From Nitrospirota bacterium (lineage in GTDB: Bacteria; Nitrospirota; Thermodesulfovibrionia; Thermodesulfovibrionales; UBA1546), in assembly GCA_016212165.1 (NCBI GenBank), contig JACRGY010000131.1, positions 1 through 58,396 of the forward strand: a DNA stretch of 58,396 bases, in the 5' to 3' direction. The translations under genes were made by a program, and so were the position numbers. Below are positions 15,725-23,532 of the stretch, piece by piece (within the stretch, counting starts at the first letter, position 1; each line of letters opens with the position of its first letter). The notes beneath the pieces were generated by a model. The model had not been told where the DNA came from. It saw only the letters and a program-made list of their open reading frames with translations, and ran no database searches.

Positions 15725-17892
15725 AAAGGACTATCACTGTTGCGGTTGCCGGTAATCCCAATTCAGGCAAATCCACTCTTATAAATGCAATTGCAGGGAC
15801 AAGATTGTATGTCGGCAACTGGCCCGGGGTTACTGTTGAAAAGAAAGAGGCGATGTTTGAGCATGAGGGCAGACAGATAAAACTGGTTGATCTTCCAGGC
15901 ACATACAGCCTCAGCCCGTATACTCAGGAAGAGATTATTGCGAGGGATTATCTCGTGCATGAAAAACCTGATGTAATAGTAAATGTTGTTGATGCCACAA
16001 ATCTAGAAAGGAATCTTTATCTCACTGTTCAGCTTCTGGAATTGGGCATACCCGTGATAATCGCCCTAAACATATATGATGAGGCTGTTGGCAAAGGTTA
16101 CAAGATGGACATAAAAACAATGGAGGACATGCTCGGAGTTAGGGTCATCCCGACGGTTGCGACAAAAAAATCCGGGCTTGATGACCTGTTAAAAACTGTT
16201 ACAAATATCGAGGGCAGCGCATCAACGCAGCCGAAAAAATTAAATTACGGCGGGGACCTCGAAACAGCGGCTCTGGCGCTTGAAGACCATCTGAAAAAGG
16301 ATCATGCCACGGTCGCGGCAGCTTATCCCCTGAGATGGCTTGCCTTCAAGCTGATGGAAGGCGACCGCAATGTCCTGGAGGAGACCGGTCTCGACGAGAG
16401 CAGCCTTTTGGGCGAAACACTCAGGCACATGCGGCAGGCCCACGGCGAGGACATCGAGTCTCTGATGGCTAACGCACGCTACGCGCAGGCCTCGGGCCTC
16501 ACCCATGAAGTCCTGAAGAGGCCGGATATCAAAAAAATGGAAATAACTGAAAAAATAGACAGGGTAGTACTGAACAGGTTTCTGGGGATACCTATATTCC
16601 TTGCCGCCATGTGGCTCATGTTTAAGTTTACATTTGATGTGTCAACACCATTTGCAGATTGGATAGACGCCATGACAGCAGGACCTTTCAAAAGATGGGC
16701 TGAGGCTATATTGGGCTTTGTCAGCGCGCCTGCATGGACCGCCTCGCTAGTCACGGACGGGATCATAGCCGGAGTGGGCTTTGTTATCGTATTCGTCCCG
16801 GTCATATTCGCCATGATGTTTTTCATCACCCTCCTTGAGGGGAGCGGATATATGGCGAGGGCAGCATTCGTGATGGACAGGGCAATGCATGCAATAGGGC
16901 TTCATGGGAAATCATTTATACCGATGCTCCTAGGATTCGGGTGCAATGTGCCGGCTGTCTATGCAACGAGGGTGCTTGAAAATCCAAGGGACAAGGCGCT
17001 CACATCATTGCTCATACCCCTCATGTCATGCGGTGCAAGGCTTCCTGTATATGTCGTCTTTATCGGAGCTTTTTTCACTGCATATGCAGGAACAGTTCTC
17101 TGGTCATTGTATGTGATGGGAATTGCGCTTGCTGTGCTTATGGGGATTATATTCAAAAGAACGCTCTTCAAAGGCGAATCACCGATGTTCATCATGGAAC
17201 TCCCGCCATACAGAATGCCTTCGTTCAGTAGCCTGATGATACACACATGGGAGAAGGGGAAACACTTTCTCATAAAGGCGGGAACATATATACTTGCTGT
17301 TTCAATCCTCGTCTGGTTTCTTTTGAACCTGCCATGGGGTGTTGAACACAAAAAGGATTCCTATTTAGGAAAGATGGGACAGGTGATTGCGCCAGTATTA
17401 GAGCCTGTCGGGTTTGGAAATTGGGAGGCTGCATCATCGCTTGTCTCGGGCCTGATCGCCAAGGAGATAGTAGTCGGCACAATGAGCGAGATATATGTTC
17501 AGAAAGCAGCGGATGAGAAAAAAGATAAGCCTACGTTGACGGACGACCTGAAAGAGATAGGGCTGTCCTTTGCAAATGCTCTTAAGGATTCCGCATCGAA
17601 TGTGATTTCCACTTTCGGAATTGCGAGCATGAGCAGCGAGGAATCTGCTGAAGAAAAGGAAGAAATATCGCCTCTCAGGAATGTAATCAAGGGCAAATTT
17701 ACACCGCTTTCTGCCTATGCCTTTATTACCTTTGTCCTGCTCTACATGCCGTGCGTTGTGGTTGCCATAGCCATGAGACAGGAGTTTGGAACATGGAAGT
17801 GGTTCGGGATTGCCTTTGCATATCAGATGGTATTGGCATGGGTGGTGGCGTTTGTGATTTATCAGGGAGGAAAGTTGATAGGATTAGGATAA
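15655..17892 (+). CDS. feoB: Ferrous iron transporter FeoB
   Basis: The 745-residue protein has the N-terminal G domain (G1 GNPNSGKST, G3 DLPGTYSLSPYTQEE, G4-like NIYDE), a helical GDI domain and a polytopic C-terminal domain with two Gate/nucleoside-recognition repeats (ARAAFVMDRAM, GFGCNVPAVYATR, PLMSCGARLPVY). It imports Fe2+ across the inner membrane. The first 23 residues before G1 are encoded entirely by degenerate heptamer repeats and are probably unstructured. Translation may begin at 15655, coupled to feoA, or at an ATG at 15718 inside the array. Confidence 0.97.
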   Translation: MIHDTGYTIQDKQNVHHASGIMHQRTITVAVAGNPNSGKSTLINAIAGTRLYVGNWPGVTVEKKEAMFEHEGRQIKLVDLPGTYSLSPYTQEEIIARDYLVHEKPDVIVNVVDATNLERNLYLTVQLLELGIPVIIALNIYDEAVGKGYKMDIKTMEDMLGVRVIPTVATKKSGLDDLLKTVTNIEGSASTQPKKLNYGGDLETAALALEDHLKKDHATVAAAYPLRWLAFKLMEGDRNVLEETGLDESSLLGETLRHMRQAHGEDIESLMANARYAQASGLTHEVLKRPDIKKMEITEKIDRVVLNRFLGIPIFLAAMWLMFKFTFDVSTPFADWIDAMTAGPFKRWAEAILGFVSAPAWTASLVTDGIIAGVGFVIVFVPVIFAMMFFITLLEGSGYMARAAFVMDRAMHAIGLHGKSFIPMLLGFGCNVPAVYATRVLENPRDKALTSLLIPLMSCGARLPVYVVFIGAFFTAYAGTVLWSLYVMGIALAVLMGIIFKRTLFKGESPMFIMELPPYRMPSFSSLMIHTWEKGKHFLIKAGTYILAVSILVWFLLNLPWGVEHKKDSYLGKMGQVIAPVLEPVGFGNWEAASSLVSGLIAKEIVVGTMSEIYVQKAADEKKDKPTLTDDLKEIGLSFANALKDSASNVISTFGIASMSSEESAEEKEEISPLRNVIKGKFTPLSAYAFITFVLLYMPCVVVAIAMRQEFGTWKWFGIAFAYQMVLAWVVAFVIYQGGKLIGLG

Positions 17893-17902
17893 CAGAGAGC
17901 TT

Positions 17903-18072
17903 AGCTATAGCAGAACTGTCTTTCGCTGGAATTAAACTATCTTTGTTAAGAGCAGCGAGAGTTAAGCCAAAGATATACTTATTCACAAATTCTTTGGCGA
18001 GGCTTTCGCTTCGTCTTCAGCCTCTCTATTGAAGACCCGTGAATTCCGGCTTAATCCAGTCCTGCCATAGCT
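17903..18072. repeat. MITE-like element with 31-bp imperfect terminal inverted repeats
   Basis: The feoB-to-Cys-rich-gene gap is filled by a 170-bp segment whose ends are inverted repeats (17903-17933 and 18042-18072, 24 of 31 positions paired, AGCTATRGCAGRACTG outermost). An inner pair GCCAAAGA/TCTTTGGC is nested. No transposase frame is inside. The iron genes on both sides look intact. Confidence 0.65.
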
Positions 18073-18103
18073 GTTGAAGAACTACTTAAAGGAGGCTTTT
18101 GAA

Positions 18104-18256
18104 ATGAATTTTGTGGATGTAGCATTGATGGCTGCCATCATCGCCGGAGCAGTCTATCTTCTGTACCGCTCGCTGTGGAAGAAAAAAGGACATTGCCAGG
18201 GGTGCGATATGGGTTCATGCGAGGCAAAAAAGAAAACGAACTCAAAGAACTGCTAA
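18104..18256 (+). CDS. FeoB-associated Cys-rich membrane protein
   Basis: A 50-residue protein: a single membrane helix (FVDVALMAAIIAGAVYLLYRS), then a basic patch and a Cys-rich tail (HCQGCDMGSCEAKK, ending NC). This is the layout of the small FeoB-associated Cys-rich family found beside feoB in anaerobes. The ATG at 18104 is chosen because an AAAGGAGG site lies just upstream; an earlier in-frame start at 18074 would remove the helix from the N terminus. It probably handles iron delivery at the FeoB complex; the mechanism is unproven. Confidence 0.85.
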   Translation: MNFVDVALMAAIIAGAVYLLYRSLWKKKGHCQGCDMGSCEAKKKTNSKNC

Positions 18257-18264
18257 AATAAAAA

Positions 18265-18930
18265 ATGGCGGCATTGACATTCGGTTTGACGCAGAAAAAT
18301 AATACGCTGTACAGATGGGCTTCAGTATTGGCCCTGATTACCATTTTTTACAATATCGTTGAGGGGCTCGTCTCTGTCTACTTTGGGCTTGAGGATGAAA
18401 CCATTGCCCTGTTCGGTTTTGGGATTGATTCTTTCGTTGAGGTAATCTCAGGCGTCGGGATATGGCACATGGTCAGGAGGTTGAGACAGAACGGCAATGA
18501 GAATCCCGACAGGTTTGAAAGCCAGGCGCTTAGGATTACGGGAACAGCATTTTATCTTCTCACTGCGGTATTAATAGTTACATCCGCAATAAATCTATAT
18601 CAGGGACATAAACCTGAGACTGCTTTATGGGGCATCATAATATCGGTTGTCTCAATCCTCACTATGTGGGCATTAATCCATTATAAGACTAAAGTCGGCA
18701 GAGAGATTAATTCCCACGCAATACTGGCAGATGCCGCCTGCACAAAAGTTTGCATCCAGCTTTCTGTAATCCTGCTTTTAGCGAGCGGAGGATATGAACT
18801 TACCGGAATAGGAGGCCTGGATTCGATTGGCGCAGCAGGCATTGCATGGCTTTCGTTCAGGGAAGGCCGCGAGGCATTTGAAAAGGCAAAGGGCAATCTG
18901 GCCTGCGGCTGCCAGGGTAAATGCGGGTAA
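18265..18930 (+). CDS. CDF-like cation transporter with Cys-rich tail
   Basis: The 221-residue protein has six predicted helices of a cation diffusion facilitator-type membrane domain, with acidic residues in helix 2 (FGFGIDSFVEV) and a HAILADA motif at helix 5. It lacks the usual cytoplasmic C-terminal domain and ends with CGCQGKCG. It follows the FeoB partner by 8 nt, with the partner's stop forming part of a TGCTAAAAT extended -10 box 5 nt before the ATG. Position suggests iron efflux or redistribution; CDF metal choice cannot be read. A broken paralogue lies at 47995-48660. Confidence 0.85.
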   Translation: MAALTFGLTQKNNTLYRWASVLALITIFYNIVEGLVSVYFGLEDETIALFGFGIDSFVEVISGVGIWHMVRRLRQNGNENPDRFESQALRITGTAFYLLTAVLIVTSAINLYQGHKPETALWGIIISVVSILTMWALIHYKTKVGREINSHAILADAACTKVCIQLSVILLLASGGYELTGIGGLDSIGAAGIAWLSFREGREAFEKAKGNLACGCQGKCG

Positions 18931-18947
18931 CCCCGCCCTCGCTCCTC

Positions 18948-18976
18948 TTGACAAAATATCTCAATTGGATTATTAT
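18948..18976 (+). promoter_or_regulatory. Promoter of DUF4143 ATPase gene (leaderless geometry)
   Basis: TTGACA (18948-18953), 17 nt, TATTAT (18971-18976). The predicted start of transcription is 18983, one base before the ATG at 18984, leaving no room for a ribosome site. Confidence 0.7.
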
Positions 18977-18983
18977 TCATATC

Positions 18984-20234
18984 ATGAATGATAATCATTC
19001 AGGCAAAGAATTGATTTATAGAAAGCGTTGGATTACTCCGCAGGTAAAGGCAGCGGCCGGCAAGTTCCCTGTTGTAGTGCTCACAGGTGCACGGCAGGTG
19101 GGAAAGAGTACGCTTCTCAGGCACGAATTCCCTGATTATAAATACGTAAGCCTCGATGATTTCGGCGCTCTTCAGCAGGCAAAGGCTGATCCATCGTCTT
19201 TGTGGATTGATGCCGACTACATCATCATAGACGAAGCACAGAAAGCACCCGAAATATTCCCTGCCATCAAGCTGACTGTTGATAGAGGAAAAAAGGCGAA
19301 GAAATTCATTCTTTCAGGTTCATCGAACCTTCTCCTTATGCAAAGGATTAGCGAAACGCTTGCAGGAAGGGCAGTGTATTTTGAGATGTTTCCCATGACT
19401 TATGCTGAGATAAGTGAGACATCTGATAAGCCCATGAATTTTTTCAGCCTGTGGGAAAGAGATTTACAACTAAAAGAAAAATTAATGGACTCCATAGATT
19501 ATTGCAGCCTTCTTTTGAAGGGATTCATGCCCCCGCTTCTCCGCTTGAGCCAGGGACAGGACATCCTTCTATGGTGGGAAGGATATGTAAGAACATATCT
19601 TGAGAGAGATGTGAGGGAACTCACACAGGTTGAGTCTCTGATAGATTTCAAGAAGGTGCTCGATTCCCTTGCGGTCCGGACAGGGAATGTACTTAATCAG
19701 ACAGAGATCTCAAGGGATTCAGGGGTAAGCCAGCCGACGGTCCACAGATATATAAAGCTCCTTGAGGTATCGAACATCATAAACAGGATTCCATCTTACT
19801 TTCACAGCAGAACAAAGAGAATAATAAAATCACCAAAAGTGTTCTTTATTGACCCTGCCCTTAGCATATATCTCTCAGGCTACTATGATAAGCAGTCGCT
19901 GAGAAATGCCAGGGAGCTTGGGAATTTCTTTGAGACAATGGCATATATGCACTTGAGGATAGCATCAGAACTTATGACACCTAAGGCAAAGGTGTTCTAC
20001 TGGAGAACAACCACAGGGAAAGAGATTGATTTTGTTATAGAGCATGGCAAAAAGCTCCTTGCCTTTGAGGTAAAACTGAGTCCTAATCCTACATTAAGTG
20101 ATGCAAAGAATCTTCTAAGCCTGATTGAGGAATACCCCCATACAGTGAGAGGCATTGTGCTTCACTCAGGGAATTCCGTAAAATGGCTTCACTCAAAGAT
20201 TCTCTCAGCGCCATGGTGGTGGGTGCTGGCGTAA
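18984..20234 (+). CDS. AAA ATPase with DUF4143 domain
   Basis: About 416 residues. An AAA_14-type ATPase domain comes first (Walker A LTGARQVGKSTLL, Walker B YIIIDEAQKAP, sensor FILSGSSNLLL), then a winged-helix segment (NQTEISRDSGVSQPTVHRYI) and a DUF4143 domain with a nuclease-like end (RTTTGKEIDFVIEHGKKLLAFEVK). These proteins are widespread, often horizontally moved, with no settled function. The ATG at 18984 is chosen over an open-frame start at 18921 because of the promoter and because it skips the overlap with the CDF gene. Confidence 0.88.
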   Translation: MNDNHSGKELIYRKRWITPQVKAAAGKFPVVVLTGARQVGKSTLLRHEFPDYKYVSLDDFGALQQAKADPSSLWIDADYIIIDEAQKAPEIFPAIKLTVDRGKKAKKFILSGSSNLLLMQRISETLAGRAVYFEMFPMTYAEISETSDKPMNFFSLWERDLQLKEKLMDSIDYCSLLLKGFMPPLLRLSQGQDILLWWEGYVRTYLERDVRELTQVESLIDFKKVLDSLAVRTGNVLNQTEISRDSGVSQPTVHRYIKLLEVSNIINRIPSYFHSRTKRIIKSPKVFFIDPALSIYLSGYYDKQSLRNARELGNFFETMAYMHLRIASELMTPKAKVFYWRTTTGKEIDFVIEHGKKLLAFEVKLSPNPTLSDAKNLLSLIEEYPHTVRGIVLHSGNSVKWLHSKILSAPWWWVLA

Positions 20235-20264
20235 GCACAAAATACCCTTCCTTGATCCTTAACA

Positions 20265-21656
20265 TCAATAGATAGCCGCATTGACGCCCTTAACGAGTTC
20301 CTCTATCTCTCTGCTCCTGATAGTTCTTGCATCAAGCAAAAGCGAGTCGTCTTTGATCCTTGCAATAACCGGAGGGGTACCTTTTCTCAATCTCTCTTCC
20401 AGTTCATTCACTGAAATGCCTTTAGGTTTTATTGCAACAGCAAAAGTCGGAAAATCCATCTCAGGGAGCGAGCCTCCCCCTGCCTTTGACTTATCAGAGA
20501 CAACCTCCACTTCTGCATTTTTTACATGCCTCTTTATGCCGGATGCTATTTTATTTGCCCTCTCTTTGATAGTTTCCGGCTTCTGAAAAAGCATATTAAG
20601 AGTCGGGATATTTTCTATCGCCTTTTCCAAATCAACATATTCCATCAATACCGCCTCGAATGCTGCAAGCGTGAGCTTGTCTATCCTCACAGCCCTTGTG
20701 AGCGGGTTCTTCTGCATCCTCTCAACCAATTCTTTTCTTCCGACAATAACCCCGCCCTGCGGCCCTCCAAGGAGCTTGTCGCCGCTGAAAGTAATAATGT
20801 CAACGCCAGACTTCATTATCTCCTGAACAGAAGGCTCGGAATACACTCCATACGGCCTCAGGTCTATCATGCATCCGCTCCCGAGGTCATACATAAGTGG
20901 TATGTTATATTTCTCAGAAAGTTTTTTAAGCTCCTCTATGGATACATCTTCTGTAAAGCCTGTTATCCTAAAATTAGACTGATGAACCTTAAGGATTAAT
21001 GCGGTGTTTTCATTTATAGCACTTTTATAGTCCCTGAGATGCGTCTTGTTCGTTGCGCCGACTTCTCTCAATATAGCGCCGCTCGATGCCATAATATCAG
21101 GGACCCTGAACGAGCCTCCTATCTCAACAAGCTCGCCGCGGGAAACAATGACCTCTTTGCCCTTTGCAAGCGTGCTGAGGCTGAGAAAGACTGCTGCTGC
21201 GTTATTGTTTACGATGAGCGCTGATTCAGCGCCTGTTATCTCCCTGAGAAGCCCTGTGATATGGGCATATCTCTTTCCTCTTTTCCCTTCCTCGATATTG
21301 TATTCGAGATTAGAATAATTTTCCGATACCTTTTTCACATTCTCAAGTATCTTTTCAGAGAGTATAGACCTTCCAAGGTTAGTATGAATAACAATGCCTG
21401 TTGCATTAATCAATGGCTGAAGGCTGAAGGCTGAAAGCTTCTGTATCCTTGCCTCTATATCTTTTGCCATTCCTTCAATAGAGATATCAGTAGAAGAGAC
21501 CTCAATTATCTCTTTTCTCCTTATCTCTATAATCTCCCTGATGGCCTTGAGGACAAACCTTCTGTGATATGTACTGCACCACCTTGTCCCGTCCCGGCTC
21601 TTGAGTATCTCGTCTACAGACGGAAGTTCCTGAAGTAATTTCTGTTTTTTATTCAT
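20265..21656 (-). CDS. selA: L-seryl-tRNA(Sec) selenium transferase SelA
   Basis: The 463-residue PLP enzyme has the SelA N-terminal tRNA-binding part and the fold-type I core with LINATGIVIHTNLGRS, VNNNAAAVFLSLSTLAKGKE, and the PLP lysine in TFSGDKLLGGPQGG. It converts Ser-tRNA(Sec) to Sec-tRNA(Sec), so the organism should encode selB, selC, selD and selenoproteins elsewhere. The segment SAFSLQP near residue 80 is encoded by a three-unit heptamer array. It has its own promoter with no ribosome site. Confidence 0.96.
   Translation of the reverse strand: MNKKQKLLQELPSVDEILKSRDGTRWCSTYHRRFVLKAIREIIEIRRKEIIEVSSTDISIEGMAKDIEARIQKLSAFSLQPLINATGIVIHTNLGRSILSEKILENVKKVSENYSNLEYNIEEGKRGKRYAHITGLLREITGAESALIVNNNAAAVFLSLSTLAKGKEVIVSRGELVEIGGSFRVPDIMASSGAILREVGATNKTHLRDYKSAINENTALILKVHQSNFRITGFTEDVSIEELKKLSEKYNIPLMYDLGSGCMIDLRPYGVYSEPSVQEIMKSGVDIITFSGDKLLGGPQGGVIVGRKELVERMQKNPLTRAVRIDKLTLAAFEAVLMEYVDLEKAIENIPTLNMLFQKPETIKERANKIASGIKRHVKNAEVEVVSDKSKAGGGSLPEMDFPTFAVAIKPKGISVNELEERLRKGTPPVIARIKDDSLLLDARTIRSREIEELVKGVNAAIY
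21415..21435. repeat. Heptanucleotide tandem array inside selA
   Basis: Three perfect GGCTGAA units (as read on the plus strand) plus a decayed fourth. The 21-nt length preserves the selA frame and encodes seven residues just before the LINATG motif. Confidence 0.7.
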
Positions 21657-21662
21657 AACACA

Positions 21663-21692
21663 TTTCTACCACAACTCAGGCATATTGGTCAA
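21663..21692 (-). promoter_or_regulatory. selA promoter (leaderless geometry)
   Basis: On the minus strand TTGACC (21692-21687), an 18-nt spacer and TAGAAA (21668-21663) end 6 nt before the selA ATG. The predicted start of transcription coincides with the ATG. The -10 match is only moderate. Confidence 0.5.
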
Positions 21693-21773
21693 TAAATAAT
21701 GCAAAGGGGCCGAGGGTCAAGTTCGGGTCAATGACATACAAAAAAATACTTACTTCCTGCCTTTATTTTTCTG

Positions 21774-21782
21774 TGATATAAT
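21774..21782 (+). promoter_or_regulatory. Extended -10 promoter of fmdB-like gene
   Basis: TGA followed by TATAAT at 21777-21782 is an extended -10 element 29 nt upstream of the zinc-ribbon ATG. No clear -35 box is seen. A normal leader with AAGGAGG follows. Confidence 0.5.
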
Positions 21783-21811
21783 TTTTACATCTCAGGTCAT
21801 AAGGAGGTATC

Positions 21812-21979
21812 ATGCCGATTTATGAATATATCTGTAAAGAGTGCAACCATGAATTCATCGTTTCTCTATCTTTTCATGAGGCAGAGATGAAACCGGAAAT
21901 AAAATGCCCTCACTGCAACAGCCCCAAGGTGGAGAAAAAATTCAGCGTATTTACTGCAAAGACATCAAAAAAATCATAG
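21812..21979 (+). CDS. FmdB-family zinc ribbon protein
   Basis: A 55-residue protein of the FmdB/CxxC regulatory family: MPIYEYICKECNHEF, then KCPHCNSPKVEKKFSV, giving two CxxC knuckles for one zinc ribbon. An AAGGAGG site precedes the ATG. Despite the name, most members have no known role in formamidase regulation. A longer paralogue with a Gly/His tail lies at 44156. It converges with the methyltransferase gene, 3 nt between stops. Confidence 0.9.
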   Translation: MPIYEYICKECNHEFIVSLSFHEAEMKPEIKCPHCNSPKVEKKFSVFTAKTSKKS

Positions 21980-21982
21980 GTT

Positions 21983-23182
21983 TTATCTCAAACTCAAAAA
22001 TGCCAGCGCTTCGACATGGTAGGTATTGGGGAAAAAGTCAATCATCCGGAGGGAATCTATATTATATTTCTCATTAAGCTTTTTTAAATCCCTCGCCAGC
22101 GTTGCAGGGTTGCATGAGACATAGACAATCTTTTTGGGAGAAAAGTCAGTAACCTTCTTCATAACCGCTGACGTAAGCCCGGGCCTCGGCGGGTCAAGAA
22201 ACACAATATCAAACTTCTCATTTATCTTATATTTCTCTGCAGAGGATTTTATGAACCTGCAATTTTTTATGCTGTTCAGGCCTGCGTTTCTCTGCCCGTC
22301 TTCTGCTGCATGGGGGTTTTCCTCAACCGCAACAACCTGTGAGGCATGGACTGCAAGGGGGAGCGAAAAATTCCCTGCGCCTGCATACAGGTCAAGAACC
22401 CGCATGCCCTCTAACGGCTGGAGTTCATTTACAATGAGTTCAACAACCTTTTTATTAAGATTCCAGTGCGCCTGAAAAAAACTCCATGGGGTAATCGTAT
22501 ATTGCAGGCTGTTAAGGTCAAGCCTTATATAGTCCTTGCCTATTGATTCTCCGTTTCCAAAGGCAATGCCTGATAAGCCGGCGACTGCCATCAGGTTTTC
22601 CATATCCTCTGCAGATGCCTTTGCCTTAACCAGGGCAATTCCTGTATCTCCGTATGATACATGGATTTCCTTAAGCCCTGTTAATTTCATGCCCTTCGCC
22701 TGCCTGAGGACAAGGTTAATCTCCTGTATCATCAAAGGGCATTCTTCAACAGCAACAACGTCTCTTGTGCCTTCTCTGTAAAAACCTGCTTCGCCTTTTG
22801 GAGAAATTTTAAACTGTGCCCTATGCCTGTAATGATAATCCCTTTCTGTAAGCGCCTCAGACAGGGATGCCTCTATCCCGCCAATTCTCTTCATTGAGTC
22901 AAGAAGGATTTCTTCCTTCATCGAAACCTGTTTATCGTACGAGATAAACTGAAGATGACAGCCCCCGCATATCCCGAATACAGGACACGGCGGGGTTATC
23001 CTGTAAGGCGAAGGTTCAAGGATATTCGTAACCGCTCCAATGGAATAATCCCTTTTCTTCTCACTGATGGAAACCTCGACAACCTCATCAGGTATTGCTC
23101 CTCTGATAAAGATTATTCCTTCTTCCCGCGCAATTACATAACCTCCATAAACCGGAGACTGGGCTTTTATCACCAAAGACAT
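21983..23182 (-). CDS. rlmD: 23S rRNA (uracil-5-)-methyltransferase, RlmD/RumA type
   Basis: The 399-residue protein has an N-terminal TRAM domain, a Cys cluster CPVFGICGGC (about 68-77) for an iron-sulfur cluster, and a SAM-dependent methyltransferase domain with VLDLYAGAGNFSLPLA, FLDPPRPGL and the catalytic-Cys motif YVSCNPATLARDL. It forms m5U in 23S rRNA or tRNA (RlmD, RlmC and TrmA cannot be separated by eye). Its start overlaps the response regulator stop by 1 nt, placing it last in the galT-glgA-sensor operon. Confidence 0.93.
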   Translation of the reverse strand: MSLVIKAQSPVYGGYVIAREEGIIFIRGAIPDEVVEVSISEKKRDYSIGAVTNILEPSPYRITPPCPVFGICGGCHLQFISYDKQVSMKEEILLDSMKRIGGIEASLSEALTERDYHYRHRAQFKISPKGEAGFYREGTRDVVAVEECPLMIQEINLVLRQAKGMKLTGLKEIHVSYGDTGIALVKAKASAEDMENLMAVAGLSGIAFGNGESIGKDYIRLDLNSLQYTITPWSFFQAHWNLNKKVVELIVNELQPLEGMRVLDLYAGAGNFSLPLAVHASQVVAVEENPHAAEDGQRNAGLNSIKNCRFIKSSAEKYKINEKFDIVFLDPPRPGLTSAVMKKVTDFSPKKIVYVSCNPATLARDLKKLNEKYNIDSLRMIDFFPNTYHVEALAFLSLR

Positions 23183-23532
23183 TACTCTTTACTCAGAAGT
23201 TTTTTTATCGTATTTTTCAGCTCCTCAAGGTCCGCTGATTTTACTATATACGCCTCGGACGCCCATACAGCAAAATCATCCCTGTAGTCGTAAGCTGTAG
23301 ACATGATAATCGGAAGCCTCGGCTTTTTCTCCTTCATCTGCCTCAGGAGTTTTATCCCGTCAATATCAGGCATCAGAATATCAAGAGTGACAAGGTCAAA
23401 ATTTTCCTGAGTAAATAATTCCATCGCCTTTTTCCCCGACTCTGCAATAACAACCTCGTAACCCTCATCTTCCAGTTCTTCCTTGTAAAGTTTCTGGATA
23501 TGAAGATCGTCATCAACCACCAAGATTTTCAT
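23182..23532 (-). CDS. Single-domain response regulator
   Basis: A 116-residue receiver domain only: acidic pocket VVDDDLHI, phosphoacceptor Asp in TLDILMPDIDG, Thr in STAYDYRDD and Lys in IVKSAD. It overlaps the large histidine kinase gene by 4 nt and is very likely its direct phosphorylation partner. With no DNA-binding domain, output must pass through protein contact or a further phosphorelay. Confidence 0.95.
   Translation of the reverse strand: MKILVVDDDLHIQKLYKEELEDEGYEVVIAESGKKAMELFTQENFDLVTLDILMPDIDGIKLLRQMKEKKPRLPIIMSTAYDYRDDFAVWASEAYIVKSADLEELKNTIKKLLSKE

Noticed and set aside
20265-21656. Selenoprotein with in-frame TGA in this window
   Set aside because: SelA implies selenoproteins exist, but I saw no gene here with an in-frame TGA followed by conserved coding sequence.
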